DNA of 64,000 nt from Bradyrhizobium sp. WSM1417 (GCF_000515415.1 NZ_KI911783.1:4578392-4642391); one strand, 5' to 3'; shown: positions 28,101 through 38,026, numbered from the stretch's first letter. Translations and numbers: made by a program. Notes: a model not told the origin generated them from the letters alone.

Positions 28101-28249
28101 ACCCGGGTGACTTTGGCGAGGTAGATATTCCCGCGCAGTTGCTTGCGTTGCGCGGTCTCGAAATCAAACTCTTCGACGCGATTGCCGCGGACCACGACGA
28201 CCCGGGTCTCTTCCGGGTGGGTGGCATCGATCAACATCTTGTTGGGCAT
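25169..28249 (-). CDS. rne: Ribonuclease E/G with histidine-rich S1 insertion
   Basis: The 1026-residue endoribonuclease processes rRNA and tRNA and degrades mRNA as the scaffold of the degradosome. The S1 RNA-binding domain begins at about residue 38 (RGNIYLAKVTRVEPSLQAAF), is broken by an insertion of roughly 240 residues (84-325) and resumes near 329 (YKIQEVIKRRQVMLVQVVKE). The catalytic DNase I-like core has Asp545 (SIDVNSG) and Asp588 (VIDFIDM). The Zn-link motif CTHCGGTGH starts at Cys646. The C-terminal scaffold (about 760-1026) is acidic then Arg/Ala/Pro-rich. The inserted block is Arg-rich, then His/Asp-rich (154-222), then acidic. It sits alone with a 700-base upstream region. Confidence 0.96.
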   Translation of the reverse strand: MPNKMLIDATHPEETRVVVVRGNRVEEFDFETAQRKQLRGNIYLAKVTRVEPSLQAAFVEYGGNRHGFLAFSEIHPDYYQIPVADRQALIEAEEQAHREAEEESENRSQGRRRSRHRNSRRRSHGERVRSEIVEGTDPATRQVQGEALPEGASHQGEHLHAGAEHHGEHDGHDHHDHGHEAHDHEGHDHDDHHHAHGDDHHAHEHHDHDHHGEHDHHGHDHAEETPAPVAAIGAEPAVATEAVAEPQEVASDAHADDLAEAVTSATEPADAVYAPGESAQASHHDSDATAEDDDEDEDDEEAEEDVVESVGGDDVLEEVPERTFRPRRQYKIQEVIKRRQVMLVQVVKEERGNKGAALTTYLSLAGRYAVLMPNTARGGGISRKITSAQDRSRLKEVVQDLDVPEGMGIILRTAGAARTKPEIKRDFEYLIRMWETVRDMTLKSQAPTLVYEEGSLIKRSLRDLYNKEIDEISVAGESGYREARDFMKMLMPANVSAVKQYRDGQPLFSRMGVESQLDAMFSPTVQLRSGGYIVINQTEALVSIDVNSGRSTREHHIEDTALKTNLEASEEVARQLRLRDLAGLIVIDFIDMDEKRNNRAVERKLSDCLRQDRARIQVGRISHFGLLEMSRQRIRASVLESSTDPCTHCGGTGHVRSVSSVALQLLRGLEEILMKGATHNLVVRTRTDVALYVLNHKRGHLRDLENGFKVTLSVIADPSVNGPQAYVIDRGEQVHTLEAAKALLAAQAAASPPPLVEEAYDDEEFDPETESEVETEETEGLVEEQAAGDAATEQDSQRRKRRRRRRGRGGPRDEEMREDGAPALAETAMAAGEGEEDAEAEPEGEEGEEQAARGEQQGSADRRRRRGRRGGRRRRGPGEEGLAGSISDELTANAPSEATDAVADFDGFGGEAAPSIAQAEHTSQPQVTQPEPRAESKIEATAQPEPAPAAADEEHADDKAARRRSTVREKVSFLSSSQSEPAPVAQAAEPVAPPAAAPEPAPAAASETSAAPRRAGWWSRRFGGGE
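27275..28000 (-). other. Insertion within the RNase E S1 domain, with a His/Asp-rich core
   Basis: The reading frame is unbroken through residues 84-325 of RNase E, which interrupt the S1 fold. The core at 27584-27790 encodes a near-continuous run of His-Asp-His-Glu units (such as HDHDHHGEHDHHGHDH), which could bind metal. It is framed by an Arg/Ser-rich basic part and a very acidic part (EDDDEDEDDEEAEED). Confidence 0.9.
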
Positions 28250-28952
28250 GTCTTAACTCTTGGCGGCGGCGGGCGCGATTCACCGTGGGCGCCATCAGCG
28301 CTGCCGGGTGACGCGACGGTCCACCTGATTCGGGGGTGAGGGGAAGGCCGAAACGCTGTCTCTCGCGCCTTGCCGAACCGGAAGCCGGAGGACCAAAGTG
28401 GCGCGCGGAATTTTCACTCCGCAGCGTCGCGAATGGTCCTTCAGAATTGGTCGGCACAGTCTGGCGCATCAAGCGTCGGCCCGTATGAAACATTGGGCGG
28501 CGGGGCCGCCCCTCAATCAGTTGCTGTTGGCCAGGCATGGCGCGAGCGCGCTCGCCTTGGGTATTACGAACCGCTCCCTTGGGATTAAGGGACCGGGTAA
28601 CGGGTTGCGCCGCTGTCAGAACCGTCCCGGAAACGTGGTGGTAACCGGGGACCGTCCGCCGCCGGGGCTTGCCCCGTCCACCTCGCTGCCGCGCACCGCG
28701 CTGGACTTAGAGGGGAACGGAAAAACGCTGGAATTCCCAAACCTTGAGAGTTCCGGCGCTGCACCGGGAGGCTGAATGCGACACAACCGGAAATATCGGC
28801 CGTCAGCATTCCGTACATACGTGGATTGGGCCATCCGTGCAAGGAGCGTCGCACGGCGGTCACAGTCAGCGAGTTTCGCGTGTCCGTCATTAAGGATCGT
28901 TTAACCCTGTGGTTCTATTGCGTTAAAGAGGCTGCTCGGAGGCACGGAATCG
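28250..28952. promoter_or_regulatory. Long divergent intergenic region, probable rne leader
   Basis: About 700 bases separate the divergent rne and amidase genes. Several short frames are open but none has a recognisable product or ribosome site. GC-rich hairpins occur, for example CGGGG/CCCCG at 28663-28676. Long 5' leaders controlling rne by RNase E autocleavage are known in enterobacteria; whether the same holds here is inference. Confidence 0.45.
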
Positions 28953-30245
28953 GTGGCGAGCCGCGCAAATCAAAGGATCTTGCTGGGATGCGTGCTGCTC
29001 TGCGCGGCGGCATTGCCGTGTGCTGATTCCTCGCGCCTGAAGGCCGCGGAAAGTCAGCCTCAACTCCCTGTTGCATCAGCGAATTTCCCGACGGCCTCGG
29101 CCGCCCGGCTTGCCGGTGACGGCAGGCAAACTCGCTTTGTCCTCGACATCGACCAGACCGTTACCTTCCGCGCCGTCACCCTGGCCGACCCGTATCGGGT
29201 GGTGGTCGACGTCCCCCAGGTCAATTTTCAACTTCCCGCCGGCACCGGGTCGGGCGGACGCGGACTGGTCAAGGCCTTTCGCTATGGGCTGGTGATGCCC
29301 GGCGGCTCCCGAATCGTGTTCGACCTGACGGGCCCGGCCAAGATCGCCAATTCCTACGTGGTGGAGGCCGCCAACGGCCAGCCGGCGCGGCTGGTGCTCG
29401 AAATGGAGGAGGTCGAGCGCGCCGCCTTCGTGCCGTCGCTGGCCCCGGAAAACCGTCCTGAGCTGCGGCCGGCAATTGCCGATCCGCCGCCTGCGACGGT
29501 TCCCGCATCTGCACACCCTGAAGCCGGGCAGAAGGCCGATGGCCGCGCGGTGGTCGTGATCGATCCCGGCCATGGCGGCATCGACAACGGCACGCAGTCG
29601 AGCGGCGAGAGCGAGAAGAATCTGGTGCTGGCCTTTGGCCTGGCGCTGCGCGAACGGCTGGAAAAGACCGGCAAATATCGCGTGGTGATGACACGGGACG
29701 ACGACACCTTCATCCCGCTCAACGACCGGGTCAAAGTGGCCCGCAGCCTCAAGGCGGCGTTGTTCGTCTCGATCCACGCCGACGCGCTGCCGCGCGCCGA
29801 GGGCGATGCGCAGGGCGCGACCATCTACACGTTGTCCGACAAGGCCTCCGACGCCGAAGCGCAGCGGCTGGCGGATGCGGAAAACCGGGCGGACGCCATC
29901 GCCGGCTTCAACCTCGCGGAGGAGCCGACCGATGTCGCCGACATCCTGATCGATCTGACCCAGCGAGAAACCCGCACCTTTTCAAGTCGTTTTGCCCGCC
30001 TGTTGATGGGCGAAATGAAGTCGACCGTGCGGATGCACAAGTATCCCCTGAAGTCGGCGGGCTTCCGGGTGCTGAAGGCGCCCGACGTGCCGTCGGTCCT
30101 GGTCGAGATCGGCTATGTCTCCAACAAGGGCGACCTCGAGCATCTGGTCTCCGAAGGATGGCGTTCGCGTGCCGTGGGCTCGATGGCACAGGCGATCGAC
30201 GGGTTTTTGGCCAAGCGGATGGCCACGGCAGGGTCTTCGAATTGA
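28953..30245 (+). CDS. N-acetylmuramoyl-L-alanine amidase (AmiC-type)
   Basis: The 430-residue periplasmic enzyme cleaves the amide bond between the glycan strand and the peptide stem to split septal murein. It has a signal peptide (about residues 1-27), an AMIN domain (about 55-150; RFVLDIDQTVTFRAV to PARLVLEMEEVE) and an Amidase_3 domain with IDPGHGGIDNGT, the zinc ligand Glu in SSGESEKNLVL, FVSIHADAL and the late LVEIGYVSNKGD. The start is a GTG ten bases after GGAGG; no ATG fits. Divisome recruitment is expected through the AMIN domain. PBP1A follows in the same direction. Confidence 0.93.
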   Translation: MASRANQRILLGCVLLCAAALPCADSSRLKAAESQPQLPVASANFPTASAARLAGDGRQTRFVLDIDQTVTFRAVTLADPYRVVVDVPQVNFQLPAGTGSGGRGLVKAFRYGLVMPGGSRIVFDLTGPAKIANSYVVEAANGQPARLVLEMEEVERAAFVPSLAPENRPELRPAIADPPPATVPASAHPEAGQKADGRAVVVIDPGHGGIDNGTQSSGESEKNLVLAFGLALRERLEKTGKYRVVMTRDDDTFIPLNDRVKVARSLKAALFVSIHADALPRAEGDAQGATIYTLSDKASDAEAQRLADAENRADAIAGFNLAEEPTDVADILIDLTQRETRTFSSRFARLLMGEMKSTVRMHKYPLKSAGFRVLKAPDVPSVLVEIGYVSNKGDLEHLVSEGWRSRAVGSMAQAIDGFLAKRMATAGSSN

Positions 30246-30427
30246 GAGTGATTTTCCGTCCCGCCGCAAAAGCCCTAGTTTGGCCACAGCGGGCGCTTTA
30301 TAAAAACGCCGCAGGGGGTTCCGGAATCGGCGAGAATCCCGCTCGGCAAGCGTCTTGAGTCCGGCACTGATAGTATTGAGTAAGGCCGCTGAATTCGCGA
30401 TGGTTTGGTGCCTGTTTTCGGTGCCGA

Positions 30428-30470
30428 GGGCTGATCTTTAGCCGGTCTTGGGCTGATCTTTGGGCTGATC
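30428..30470 (+). repeat. Three GGGCTGATC units upstream of the PBP1A gene
   Basis: Two identical 12-base units (GGGCTGATCTTT) at 30428 and 30450, and a 9-base copy at 30462, lie just upstream of the PBP1A start. No known regulator site was recognised. Confidence 0.55.
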
Positions 30471-30495
30471 CAGAGTTTGAACGGATAAACAGATA

Positions 30496-32997
30496 ATGCG
30501 CTTGCTGGTGCGGTTCATGGGCTTCCTGTTCGCCGCGGGAACGGTGTTGTTCCTTGTCGGGGTCGGTGCCATCGCAGGCCTGATCTGGCATTTCTCCAAG
30601 GACTTGCCGGACTATTCTCAGCTTCAGGATTACGAGCCGCCGGTGATGACCCGGGTGCACGCGACCGACGGCTCGCTGCTCGGCGAATACGCCAAGGAGC
30701 GGCGGCTTTACCTGCCGATCCAGGCGGTGCCAAAGCTCGTGATCAACGCTTTCCTCGCGGCCGAGGACAAGAATTTCTACGAGCATGGCGGCATCGACTA
30801 CACCGGCATGGCGCGCGCCGGCGTGGTCTACATCCAGAATTACGGCTCCAACCGCCGTCCGCAGGGCGCGTCCACGATCACCCAGCAGGTCGCCAAGAAC
30901 TTCCTTCTGACCAACGAGGTCTCGTTCGCCCGCAAGATCAAGGAAGCCTTGCTGGCGATGCGGATCGAGAAGACCTACTCGAAGGACAAGATCCTCGAGC
31001 TGTATCTGAATGAAATCTACTTGGGCTTAGGTGCCTACGGCATCGCGGCTGCGTCGCTGGTTTATTTCGACAAGTCGGTGAACGAGCTGACGGTGGCGGA
31101 AGCGTCCTATCTCGCAGCGCTACCGAAGATGCCCGCGACGCTGCATCCCGTCCGCAACCGCGACCGCGCCATCGAGCGCCGCAACTACGTGATCGATCGT
31201 TTGGTTGAGAACGGCTGGGTCAAGCAGGCCGACGCCGACAAGGCGCGCAAGGAGCCGCTGGCCGTGACCAGCCGTTCCAACGGCGCCCACACCTTCGCCG
31301 GCGAATATTTCGCCGAGGAAGTGCGCCGCGATATCTTCGAGCGTTATGGCGAGAAGAAGCTGTATGAGGGCGGTCTCTCGGTCCGCACCACGCTCGATCC
31401 GAAGATCCAGGTCATGGCGCGCAAGACCATGGTCGCCGGTCTCGTGAACTATGACGAGCAGCAGGGCTATCGCGGTGCCATCAGCAAGCTCGATATTTCC
31501 GGCGACTGGGGCGTGAAGCTCGCCGAGATCAAGTCTCTGTCCGATATCTCGCCATGGCGCATGGCGGTGGTGCTGGAGACCAGCGACCAGTCGGCGCGCA
31601 TCGGCTTCCAGCCGAGTCGCGAACTCGGCGGGGCCATCAGCAAGCAGCGCGAGACCGGCCTCATCACGCTCGATGGCATCAAATGGGCAAAGTCGGCTTC
31701 CGGCGCCACCAAGGGCAGGGCGGCGAGCGCGGTGTCGCAGGTGCTCCAGCCCGGCGACGTGATCTACGCCGATCCGCTGTACAAGGACGCCCAGCCTGTC
31801 GAAGGCCAGTACCGGCTGCGCCAGATCCCCGAAGTGTCCGGCGCGATGGTGGTGATGGACCCCTGGACCGGCCGCGTGCTGGCAATGGTCGGTGGCTTCT
31901 CGTTCGACCAGAGCCAGTTCAACCGCGCCACGCAGGCCTATCGGCAGCCCGGTTCGTCGTTCAAGCCGATCGTCTATTCGGCCGCGCTCGACAACGGCTA
32001 TACGCCCTCGACTGTCGTCCTCGACGCTCCCATCGAAATCGACCAGGGCCAGGGCGCGGGCGTGTGGCGGCCTGAAAACTTCTCCTCGGGCAAATTCCAG
32101 GGGCCGGTGACGCTGCGCAATGCGCTGCGGCAGTCGCTCAACACGGTGACGGTGCGCCTCGCCCAGGACATCGGCATGCCCCTGATCGGCGAATACGCCC
32201 GCCGCTTCGGCGTTTATGACGAACTGCCGAACTATCTCTCCTACGCGCTCGGCGCCGGCGAGACCACGGCGATGCGCATGGTCACGGCCTATTCGATGCT
32301 CGCCAATGGCGGCCGCCGGGTGAAGCCGACTCTGATCGACCGGATCCAGGATCGCTACGGCCACACCATCTTCAAGCACGACCAGCGCGAATGCCGCGGC
32401 TGCGACGCGCCGGGCGGCTGGAAGAACCAGAATGAGCCGCAGCTGATCGACCGCCGCGAGCAGGTGCTGGATTCCATGACTGCCTATCAGATCACAGAGC
32501 TGATGGAAGGCGTGGTCCAGGCCGGTACCGCGACCGTGGTCAAGCAGGTCGGCAAGCCGATCGCCGGCAAGACCGGCACCACCAACGAGGCCAAGGACGC
32601 CTGGTTCGTCGGCTTCTCGCCCGACGTCGCCGTCGCCATCTATATGGGCTACGACAAGCCGCGTCCGCTCGGCAAGGGTAACGCCGCGACCGGCGGCCAT
32701 CTCGCAGCTCCCATCGCACGCGACTTCCTCCAGCTCGCGCTCGCCGACAAGCCCGCGGTGCCGTTCAAGGTGCCGGCCGGCATCAAGCTGGTGCGGGTCG
32801 TCGCCAAGTCCGGCATGCGCGCCGGTCCGGGCGAGACCGGCGGAACCATCCTCGAAGCCTTCAAGCCGGGCACGGCGCCGCCGGATAATTATTCGGTCAT
32901 TGGCGTCGCCGATGCCGACGGCCGCACGCCGGCATCGCAGCAGCAGCAGCCGGATTCCGGTTTCTTCATGCGGCCGGGCACCGGCGGGCTGTACTAG
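30496..32997 (+). CDS. mrcA: Penicillin-binding protein 1A
   Basis: The 833-residue bifunctional enzyme polymerises glycan strands and cross-links peptides. It has an N-terminal membrane anchor (about residues 8-32), a glycosyltransferase 51 domain with catalytic Glu90 (LAAEDKNFYEHGG) and GASTITQQVAKNF, an OB-like insert, and a transpeptidase domain with the SxxK motif (SSFKPIVYSAAL, near residue 487), an SxN and KTGT (near 692). The C-terminal tail is Pro/Gln-rich. It follows the amidase gene, and together they fit a murein-growth role. The length is typical of alphaproteobacterial PBP1A. Confidence 0.96.
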   Translation: MRLLVRFMGFLFAAGTVLFLVGVGAIAGLIWHFSKDLPDYSQLQDYEPPVMTRVHATDGSLLGEYAKERRLYLPIQAVPKLVINAFLAAEDKNFYEHGGIDYTGMARAGVVYIQNYGSNRRPQGASTITQQVAKNFLLTNEVSFARKIKEALLAMRIEKTYSKDKILELYLNEIYLGLGAYGIAAASLVYFDKSVNELTVAEASYLAALPKMPATLHPVRNRDRAIERRNYVIDRLVENGWVKQADADKARKEPLAVTSRSNGAHTFAGEYFAEEVRRDIFERYGEKKLYEGGLSVRTTLDPKIQVMARKTMVAGLVNYDEQQGYRGAISKLDISGDWGVKLAEIKSLSDISPWRMAVVLETSDQSARIGFQPSRELGGAISKQRETGLITLDGIKWAKSASGATKGRAASAVSQVLQPGDVIYADPLYKDAQPVEGQYRLRQIPEVSGAMVVMDPWTGRVLAMVGGFSFDQSQFNRATQAYRQPGSSFKPIVYSAALDNGYTPSTVVLDAPIEIDQGQGAGVWRPENFSSGKFQGPVTLRNALRQSLNTVTVRLAQDIGMPLIGEYARRFGVYDELPNYLSYALGAGETTAMRMVTAYSMLANGGRRVKPTLIDRIQDRYGHTIFKHDQRECRGCDAPGGWKNQNEPQLIDRREQVLDSMTAYQITELMEGVVQAGTATVVKQVGKPIAGKTGTTNEAKDAWFVGFSPDVAVAIYMGYDKPRPLGKGNAATGGHLAAPIARDFLQLALADKPAVPFKVPAGIKLVRVVAKSGMRAGPGETGGTILEAFKPGTAPPDNYSVIGVADADGRTPASQQQQPDSGFFMRPGTGGLY

Positions 32998-33028
32998 GGC
33001 TTAGGACAAGACAGACGTTCGTCGCCGC

Positions 33029-33051
33029 GGCGGTTGCGCTTTGCAGCCGCC
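33029..33051 (+). terminator. Hairpin after the PBP1A gene
   Basis: GGCGGTTGC pairs with GCAGCCGCC (one G-T pair) across a short loop, 30 bases past the stop. There is no T run, so it may be only a processing hairpin. Confidence 0.3.
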
Positions 33052-33108
33052 GCCGCTACATCCCGTTGTCATTAGACGCGGAACAATCCCGCGAGACCAG
33101 AGAATCAC

Positions 33109-34239
<1,131 letters not shown>

Positions 34240-34240
<1 letters not shown>

Positions 34241-35121
34241 TGCCCCGGATCGCCTTCATCGGGCTTGGGCGGATGGGCCACGGCATGGCCGGGCGCTATC
34301 TCGATGCCGGCTTCACGGTGACCCTGTGGAATCGCACCAAGGCCAAGGCGGAAGATCTGCTTGCGCGCGGCGCGCAGTGGGCGACCTCGCCTGAGGACGC
34401 GGCGATCGACGCCGACGCCGTCGTGACCATGGTCGCCGATGACGAGGCCTCGCGCGCAGTCTGGCTCGGGCCCAAGGGCGCAGCCAAGACGGCCAAGGCC
34501 GGCACCATCGCCATCGAATGTTCCACCGTCTCCTATGACCATGCGCGCGAGATGGGCCGCGAAATGAACGCGCGCGGGCTGATCTATATCGATTGCCCCG
34601 TGACGGGATTGCCGGATGCTGCCGCCAGCGGAAAGCTGACGCTGCTCGTTGGTGCCGATCCCGCCGATCTCGAACGCGCGCGGCCTTATCTGACACCGAT
34701 CGGCTCGACCATCCGCCACTTCGGCGCGGTCGGCGCCGGCACCGTCTACAAGCTGATCAACAATCTGATGGGCGCGATCCAGATCGCCGGCCTCGCCGAG
34801 GGACTCGCCATCGCCGAGCAGGCCGGGCTCGACATGAATCTGGTGCTGGACTCGATCCAGGCTGGCGTCGCCGCAAGTCCGCAGGTGCAGCGCCACTCCA
34901 AGCGCATGGTCGCCCGCGATTTTTCCGGCGCAACGTTCACGGCGGCGCTGCGGCACAAGGATGCCGCCTACGCGGTGAAGCTCGCCGAGAGCCTGCTGGC
35001 CGATAAGCCGCTGGTCGCGGGCGCCGCGGTGGAGGCCTACGCGCAGGCCAAGGCTGCGATGCCTGACGACGACGAAGGCAAGATGATCGAACTGGTGTCG
35101 CGGCCGAAGAAACCGTCCTAG
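34240..35121 (+). CDS. Beta-hydroxyacid dehydrogenase (3-hydroxyisobutyrate dehydrogenase family)
   Basis: The 293-residue enzyme has an N-terminal NAD(P)-binding Rossmann fold with GLGRMGHGMAG and the substrate signature DCPVTGLPDAAASGKLTLLVG. The catalytic Lys lies in GTVYKLINNLMG, and an all-alpha C-terminal domain follows. Family members oxidise 3-hydroxyisobutyrate, tartronate semialdehyde or glyoxylate-derived hydroxyacids; the substrate is not resolved. Its ATG overlaps the prfB stop, so it is probably translated in coupling with prfB, an unusual partner for a metabolic enzyme. Confidence 0.88.
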
Positions 35122-35157
35122 CGGATCACATCGACGTGGGGCAGCCTCGTTTACCTC

Positions 35158-35195
35158 CTTCGAGCATCGGTCTTGTAAACCGGTGCGTCATCGGA
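35158..35195 (+). other. tRNA-Thr(TGT) anticodon-arm-like remnant
   Basis: The stretch GAGC-A-TCGGT-CTTGTAA-ACCGG has the order of a tRNA D-stem 3' strand, base 26, a 5-bp anticodon stem (one T-G pair) and a 7-base loop with anticodon TGT. The sequence before and after it does not form a normal D-loop or TTC-containing T-arm, so this is not a working tRNA. It may be a relic or chance. Confidence 0.3.
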
Positions 35196-35259
35196 AATCG
35201 GGTGGCGCTGTTCGCCGCGTTGTCTTAGGCGGCTGTGTCGCCCACCGACATGGGACGCC

Positions 35260-36171
35260 ATGCCCCCGAACGACAACCGGATTGACGCGCGAGACTGGTC
35301 GCTGCTCGCTTTGCTCTCGGTGCTCTGGGGCGGCTCGTTCTTTTTCAACGGCGCGGCGCTGCGGGAATTGCCGCCGCTTACGCTGGTGCTTTTGCGCGTT
35401 GCACTCGGATCGGCCATTCTGCTGCCGCTGATCCGCATGCACGGCATCGGTTTTCCCAAGGGCATCGCCGGTTGGAAACCGTTCTTTGCGATTGGGCTCC
35501 TCAACAACGTCATCCCGTTCTCGCTGATCGTGGTCGGCCAGACTTTCATTCCAAGCGGGCTGGCGTCGGTCCTGAATGCCACCACGCCGCTGTTCACGGT
35601 GATCGTGATGGCCGCGGCGGGCGAAGAGGCCTTACGGCTCCGCCGCGTCGCCGGCGTAGCACTGGGCCTCGCCGGCGTGATCATCCTGCGCGGATGGGGC
35701 GTCGAGACACGGGCGGGGCAGGGGCTGGGCATCCTGCTCTGCCTCGGCGGCGCCTTCAGCTATGGCTTTGCGGCGTTGGCGGCGCGGCGGTTGTTGAAGG
35801 ACTCTCCGCCGCTGGGGACGGCAGCATATCAACTGATGGCTTCCACGGTGATGATGTCGATCGTCGCCGGCGCAGTGGAGCAGCCCTGGCGTCTGCCGGT
35901 GCCGGGCGTGACGATTTGGCTCGCGGTGCTTGGCCTTGCCGGCCTGTCGACGGCACTCGCCTATATCGTCTTCTTCCAGATCCTGCGGCGCTCGGGCGCG
36001 ACCAATGTGATGCTGGTGACGCTGCTTATTCCCGTCACCGCCATTCTTCTGGGATGGCTTGTGCTGGGCGAGCCGATTTCCATGCGCGAGATCGCGGGCG
36101 CACTTGTCATCGGCAGCGCATTGCTGGTGATCGACGGACGCCTCGTGAGCCTGCTGCGGCGCGGCACATAG
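35260..36171 (+). CDS. EamA-family (DMT) transporter
   Basis: The 303-residue inner-membrane protein has ten predicted helices in two EamA repeats (the first starts LLALLSVLWGGSFFFNGAAL; the second ends with GWLVLGEPISMREIAGALVIG). The Pro-Glu motif at the end of the second repeat is a family mark. Such proteins export or import amino acids or other metabolites; the substrate is unknown. No ribosome site is obvious, but the N-terminus lines up with the first helix. It stands alone on the plus strand. Confidence 0.85.
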   Translation: MPPNDNRIDARDWSLLALLSVLWGGSFFFNGAALRELPPLTLVLLRVALGSAILLPLIRMHGIGFPKGIAGWKPFFAIGLLNNVIPFSLIVVGQTFIPSGLASVLNATTPLFTVIVMAAAGEEALRLRRVAGVALGLAGVIILRGWGVETRAGQGLGILLCLGGAFSYGFAALAARRLLKDSPPLGTAAYQLMASTVMMSIVAGAVEQPWRLPVPGVTIWLAVLGLAGLSTALAYIVFFQILRRSGATNVMLVTLLIPVTAILLGWLVLGEPISMREIAGALVIGSALLVIDGRLVSLLRRGT

Positions 36172-36279
36172 TTCGAGAGCCGCCGTTTCACCTCACGGAA
36201 AATCGCGGTGCTTGCCAGTCGCAGTCGGCCTTGCGACACTCTCGACAAAACAAGACTACAAAACACAGGGGAGAGAACG

Positions 36280-37515
36280 ATGCCGGGTCGTCGCAATAAC
36301 CTTGCTGCCCTCGCCATTCTTGTTGCCGGCGTGCTCGTCACGACACCGGCCCTGGCGCAGAAGAAATACGATCCCGGCGCCACCGACACCGAAATCAAGC
36401 TCGGCAATATCATGCCCTATAGCGGGCCGGCATCGTCCTACGGCGTGATCGGCAAGACCGAGGCCGCGTTCTTCAAGATGATCAACGACCAGGGCGGCAT
36501 CAACGGGCGCAAGATCAATTTCATCAGCTATGACGACGCCTATTCGCCGCCGAAGGCGATCGAGCAGGCGCGCAAGCTGGTCGAGAGCGACGAGGTCTTG
36601 CTGATCTTCCAGCCGCTCGGCACGCCCTCGAACTCCGCCATCATGAAATACATGAATTCCAAGAAGGTGCCGCAGCTCTTCGTCGCCTCCGGCGGCACCA
36701 AGTTCGGCGACCCCAAGAATTTTCCATGGACCATGGGATTCCAGCCGAACTACCAGAGCGAGGGGCGGATCTACGCAAAATATATCCGTGACAAGTTTCC
36801 GAACAGCAAGATCGCGGTGTTCTGGCAGAACGACGATGCCGGCAAGGACCAGTTCAAGGGCCTGAAGGACGGGCTCGGCGACAAGGCCAATATGATCATC
36901 GCCGACAAGTCCTATGAGGTCAGCGATCCCTCGATCGACTCGCAGATCGTCGCGCTTCACGATTCCGGCGCCGACATCTTCTTCTCATGGGCCGCGCCGA
37001 AAGGCTCGGCGCAGGCGATCCGGAAAGTCGGCGAGCTCGGCTGGAAGCCAAAATTCTTTCTGGCCAACACCGCGACCTCGGTTGCCTCGGTGCTCAAGCC
37101 AGCCGGGCTCGACTATTCCAAGGACATCATCTCGACCGTCTATTTGAAGGACCCGACCGATCCGACCTGGGACAAAGATCCTGCGGTGATCAAATGGCGC
37201 GAGTTCATGGACAAATATTACCCTGACGGCGACAAGGCGAATTCCAACAATGTCTACGGCTACGTCCAGGCGGAGGCGATGGCGCAGGTGCTGAAGCAGT
37301 GCGGCGACAACCTCACACGTGACAACGTGATGAAGCAGGCCACGAACCTGAAGGATTTTCACACCGACCTGATGCTGCCCGGCATCATGGTCAACACCTC
37401 GGCCGACGATTATTTTCCGATCGAGCAGATGCAGCTGATGCGCTTCAACGGGCAGGCCTGGGAGCTGTTCGGCGAGGTCATCACCGGTGAGGTCGGCCAC
37501 GAGCGGGGCCAGTAG
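36280..37515 (+). CDS. Branched-chain amino acid-type ABC substrate-binding protein
   Basis: The 411-residue periplasmic protein has a signal peptide (about residues 1-27, cleavage after LAQ) and a type I periplasmic-binding fold (LIVBP family): IKLGNIMPYSGPASSYG, INDQGGINGRKINFISYDDAY, then EQARKLV and the hinge near residue 150. The ligand may be an amino acid, amide or aromatic acid, not resolvable. The start lies just after AGGGGAGAG. No permease or ATPase genes sit nearby, so it is an orphan binding protein. It converges with the iron-permease-like gene. Confidence 0.88.
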   Translation: MPGRRNNLAALAILVAGVLVTTPALAQKKYDPGATDTEIKLGNIMPYSGPASSYGVIGKTEAAFFKMINDQGGINGRKINFISYDDAYSPPKAIEQARKLVESDEVLLIFQPLGTPSNSAIMKYMNSKKVPQLFVASGGTKFGDPKNFPWTMGFQPNYQSEGRIYAKYIRDKFPNSKIAVFWQNDDAGKDQFKGLKDGLGDKANMIIADKSYEVSDPSIDSQIVALHDSGADIFFSWAAPKGSAQAIRKVGELGWKPKFFLANTATSVASVLKPAGLDYSKDIISTVYLKDPTDPTWDKDPAVIKWREFMDKYYPDGDKANSNNVYGYVQAEAMAQVLKQCGDNLTRDNVMKQATNLKDFHTDLMLPGIMVNTSADDYFPIEQMQLMRFNGQAWELFGEVITGEVGHERGQ

Positions 37516-37540
37516 TCAGCCTCATTTCGGCGTCTCCCGC

Positions 37541-38026
37541 TTATTCGGTGACGAGATCGGCGGCGCGTTTCGCCTTCTTGCCGGCATTCTTGACTGTCTT
37601 TTCTCCGACCTTTTCGGCCTCGGCGCGAAGCTCACATTTGGTACGGATCTCGTCGAGCTCGTCGTCGGTCAAATGCTCAATTCCCACGAATGAATTGTGC
37701 GCCGCGCTCACCCGGATCAGTTCGTCGAGCTTCACCTGGATGGCCGCGCTATCGCGATTCTGGGAATTCTGAATCAGGAAGACCATCAGGAACGTCACAA
37801 TTGTGGTGCCGGTGTTGATCACCAGCTGCCATGTGTCGGAGTAATGGAAGACGGGACCGGTGACCGCCCAAACCAGGACGATGCCGGCGGCAATCATGAA
37901 TGTCAGCGCGCGCCCGGCAGCTTGAGATGTTCGGTTAGCAATATCGCTGAAGAGTTGAGCCGCGCTGTTACGTGGCTGGTCCGCTTTACCCTTGGCCGGA
38001 CGAGCTTTCTTATCGGTCTGTTGCAT
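37541..38026 (-). CDS. Low-affinity iron permease family protein
   Basis: The 161-residue protein has a Lys-rich N-terminus (KKARPAKGKAD), two membrane segments (about residues 41-60 and 70-85), the characteristic TIVTFLMVFLIQNSQNRD block and the following amphipathic AIQVKLDELIRVS. This matches the low-affinity iron permease family, known from yeast Fet4 but present in bacteria as short two-helix proteins. Transport activity has not been shown for these short forms, so the function is inference. A second helix-rich acidic and Lys-rich tail ends the protein. Confidence 0.75.
   Translation of the reverse strand: MQQTDKKARPAKGKADQPRNSAAQLFSDIANRTSQAAGRALTFMIAAGIVLVWAVTGPVFHYSDTWQLVINTGTTIVTFLMVFLIQNSQNRDSAAIQVKLDELIRVSAAHNSFVGIEHLTDDELDEIRTKCELRAEAEKVGEKTVKNAGKKAKRAADLVTE

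Noticed and set aside
30298..30786. 162-codon leftward frame opposite the PBP1A start
   Set aside because: It overlaps the PBP1A gene antisense and has no recognisable domain.
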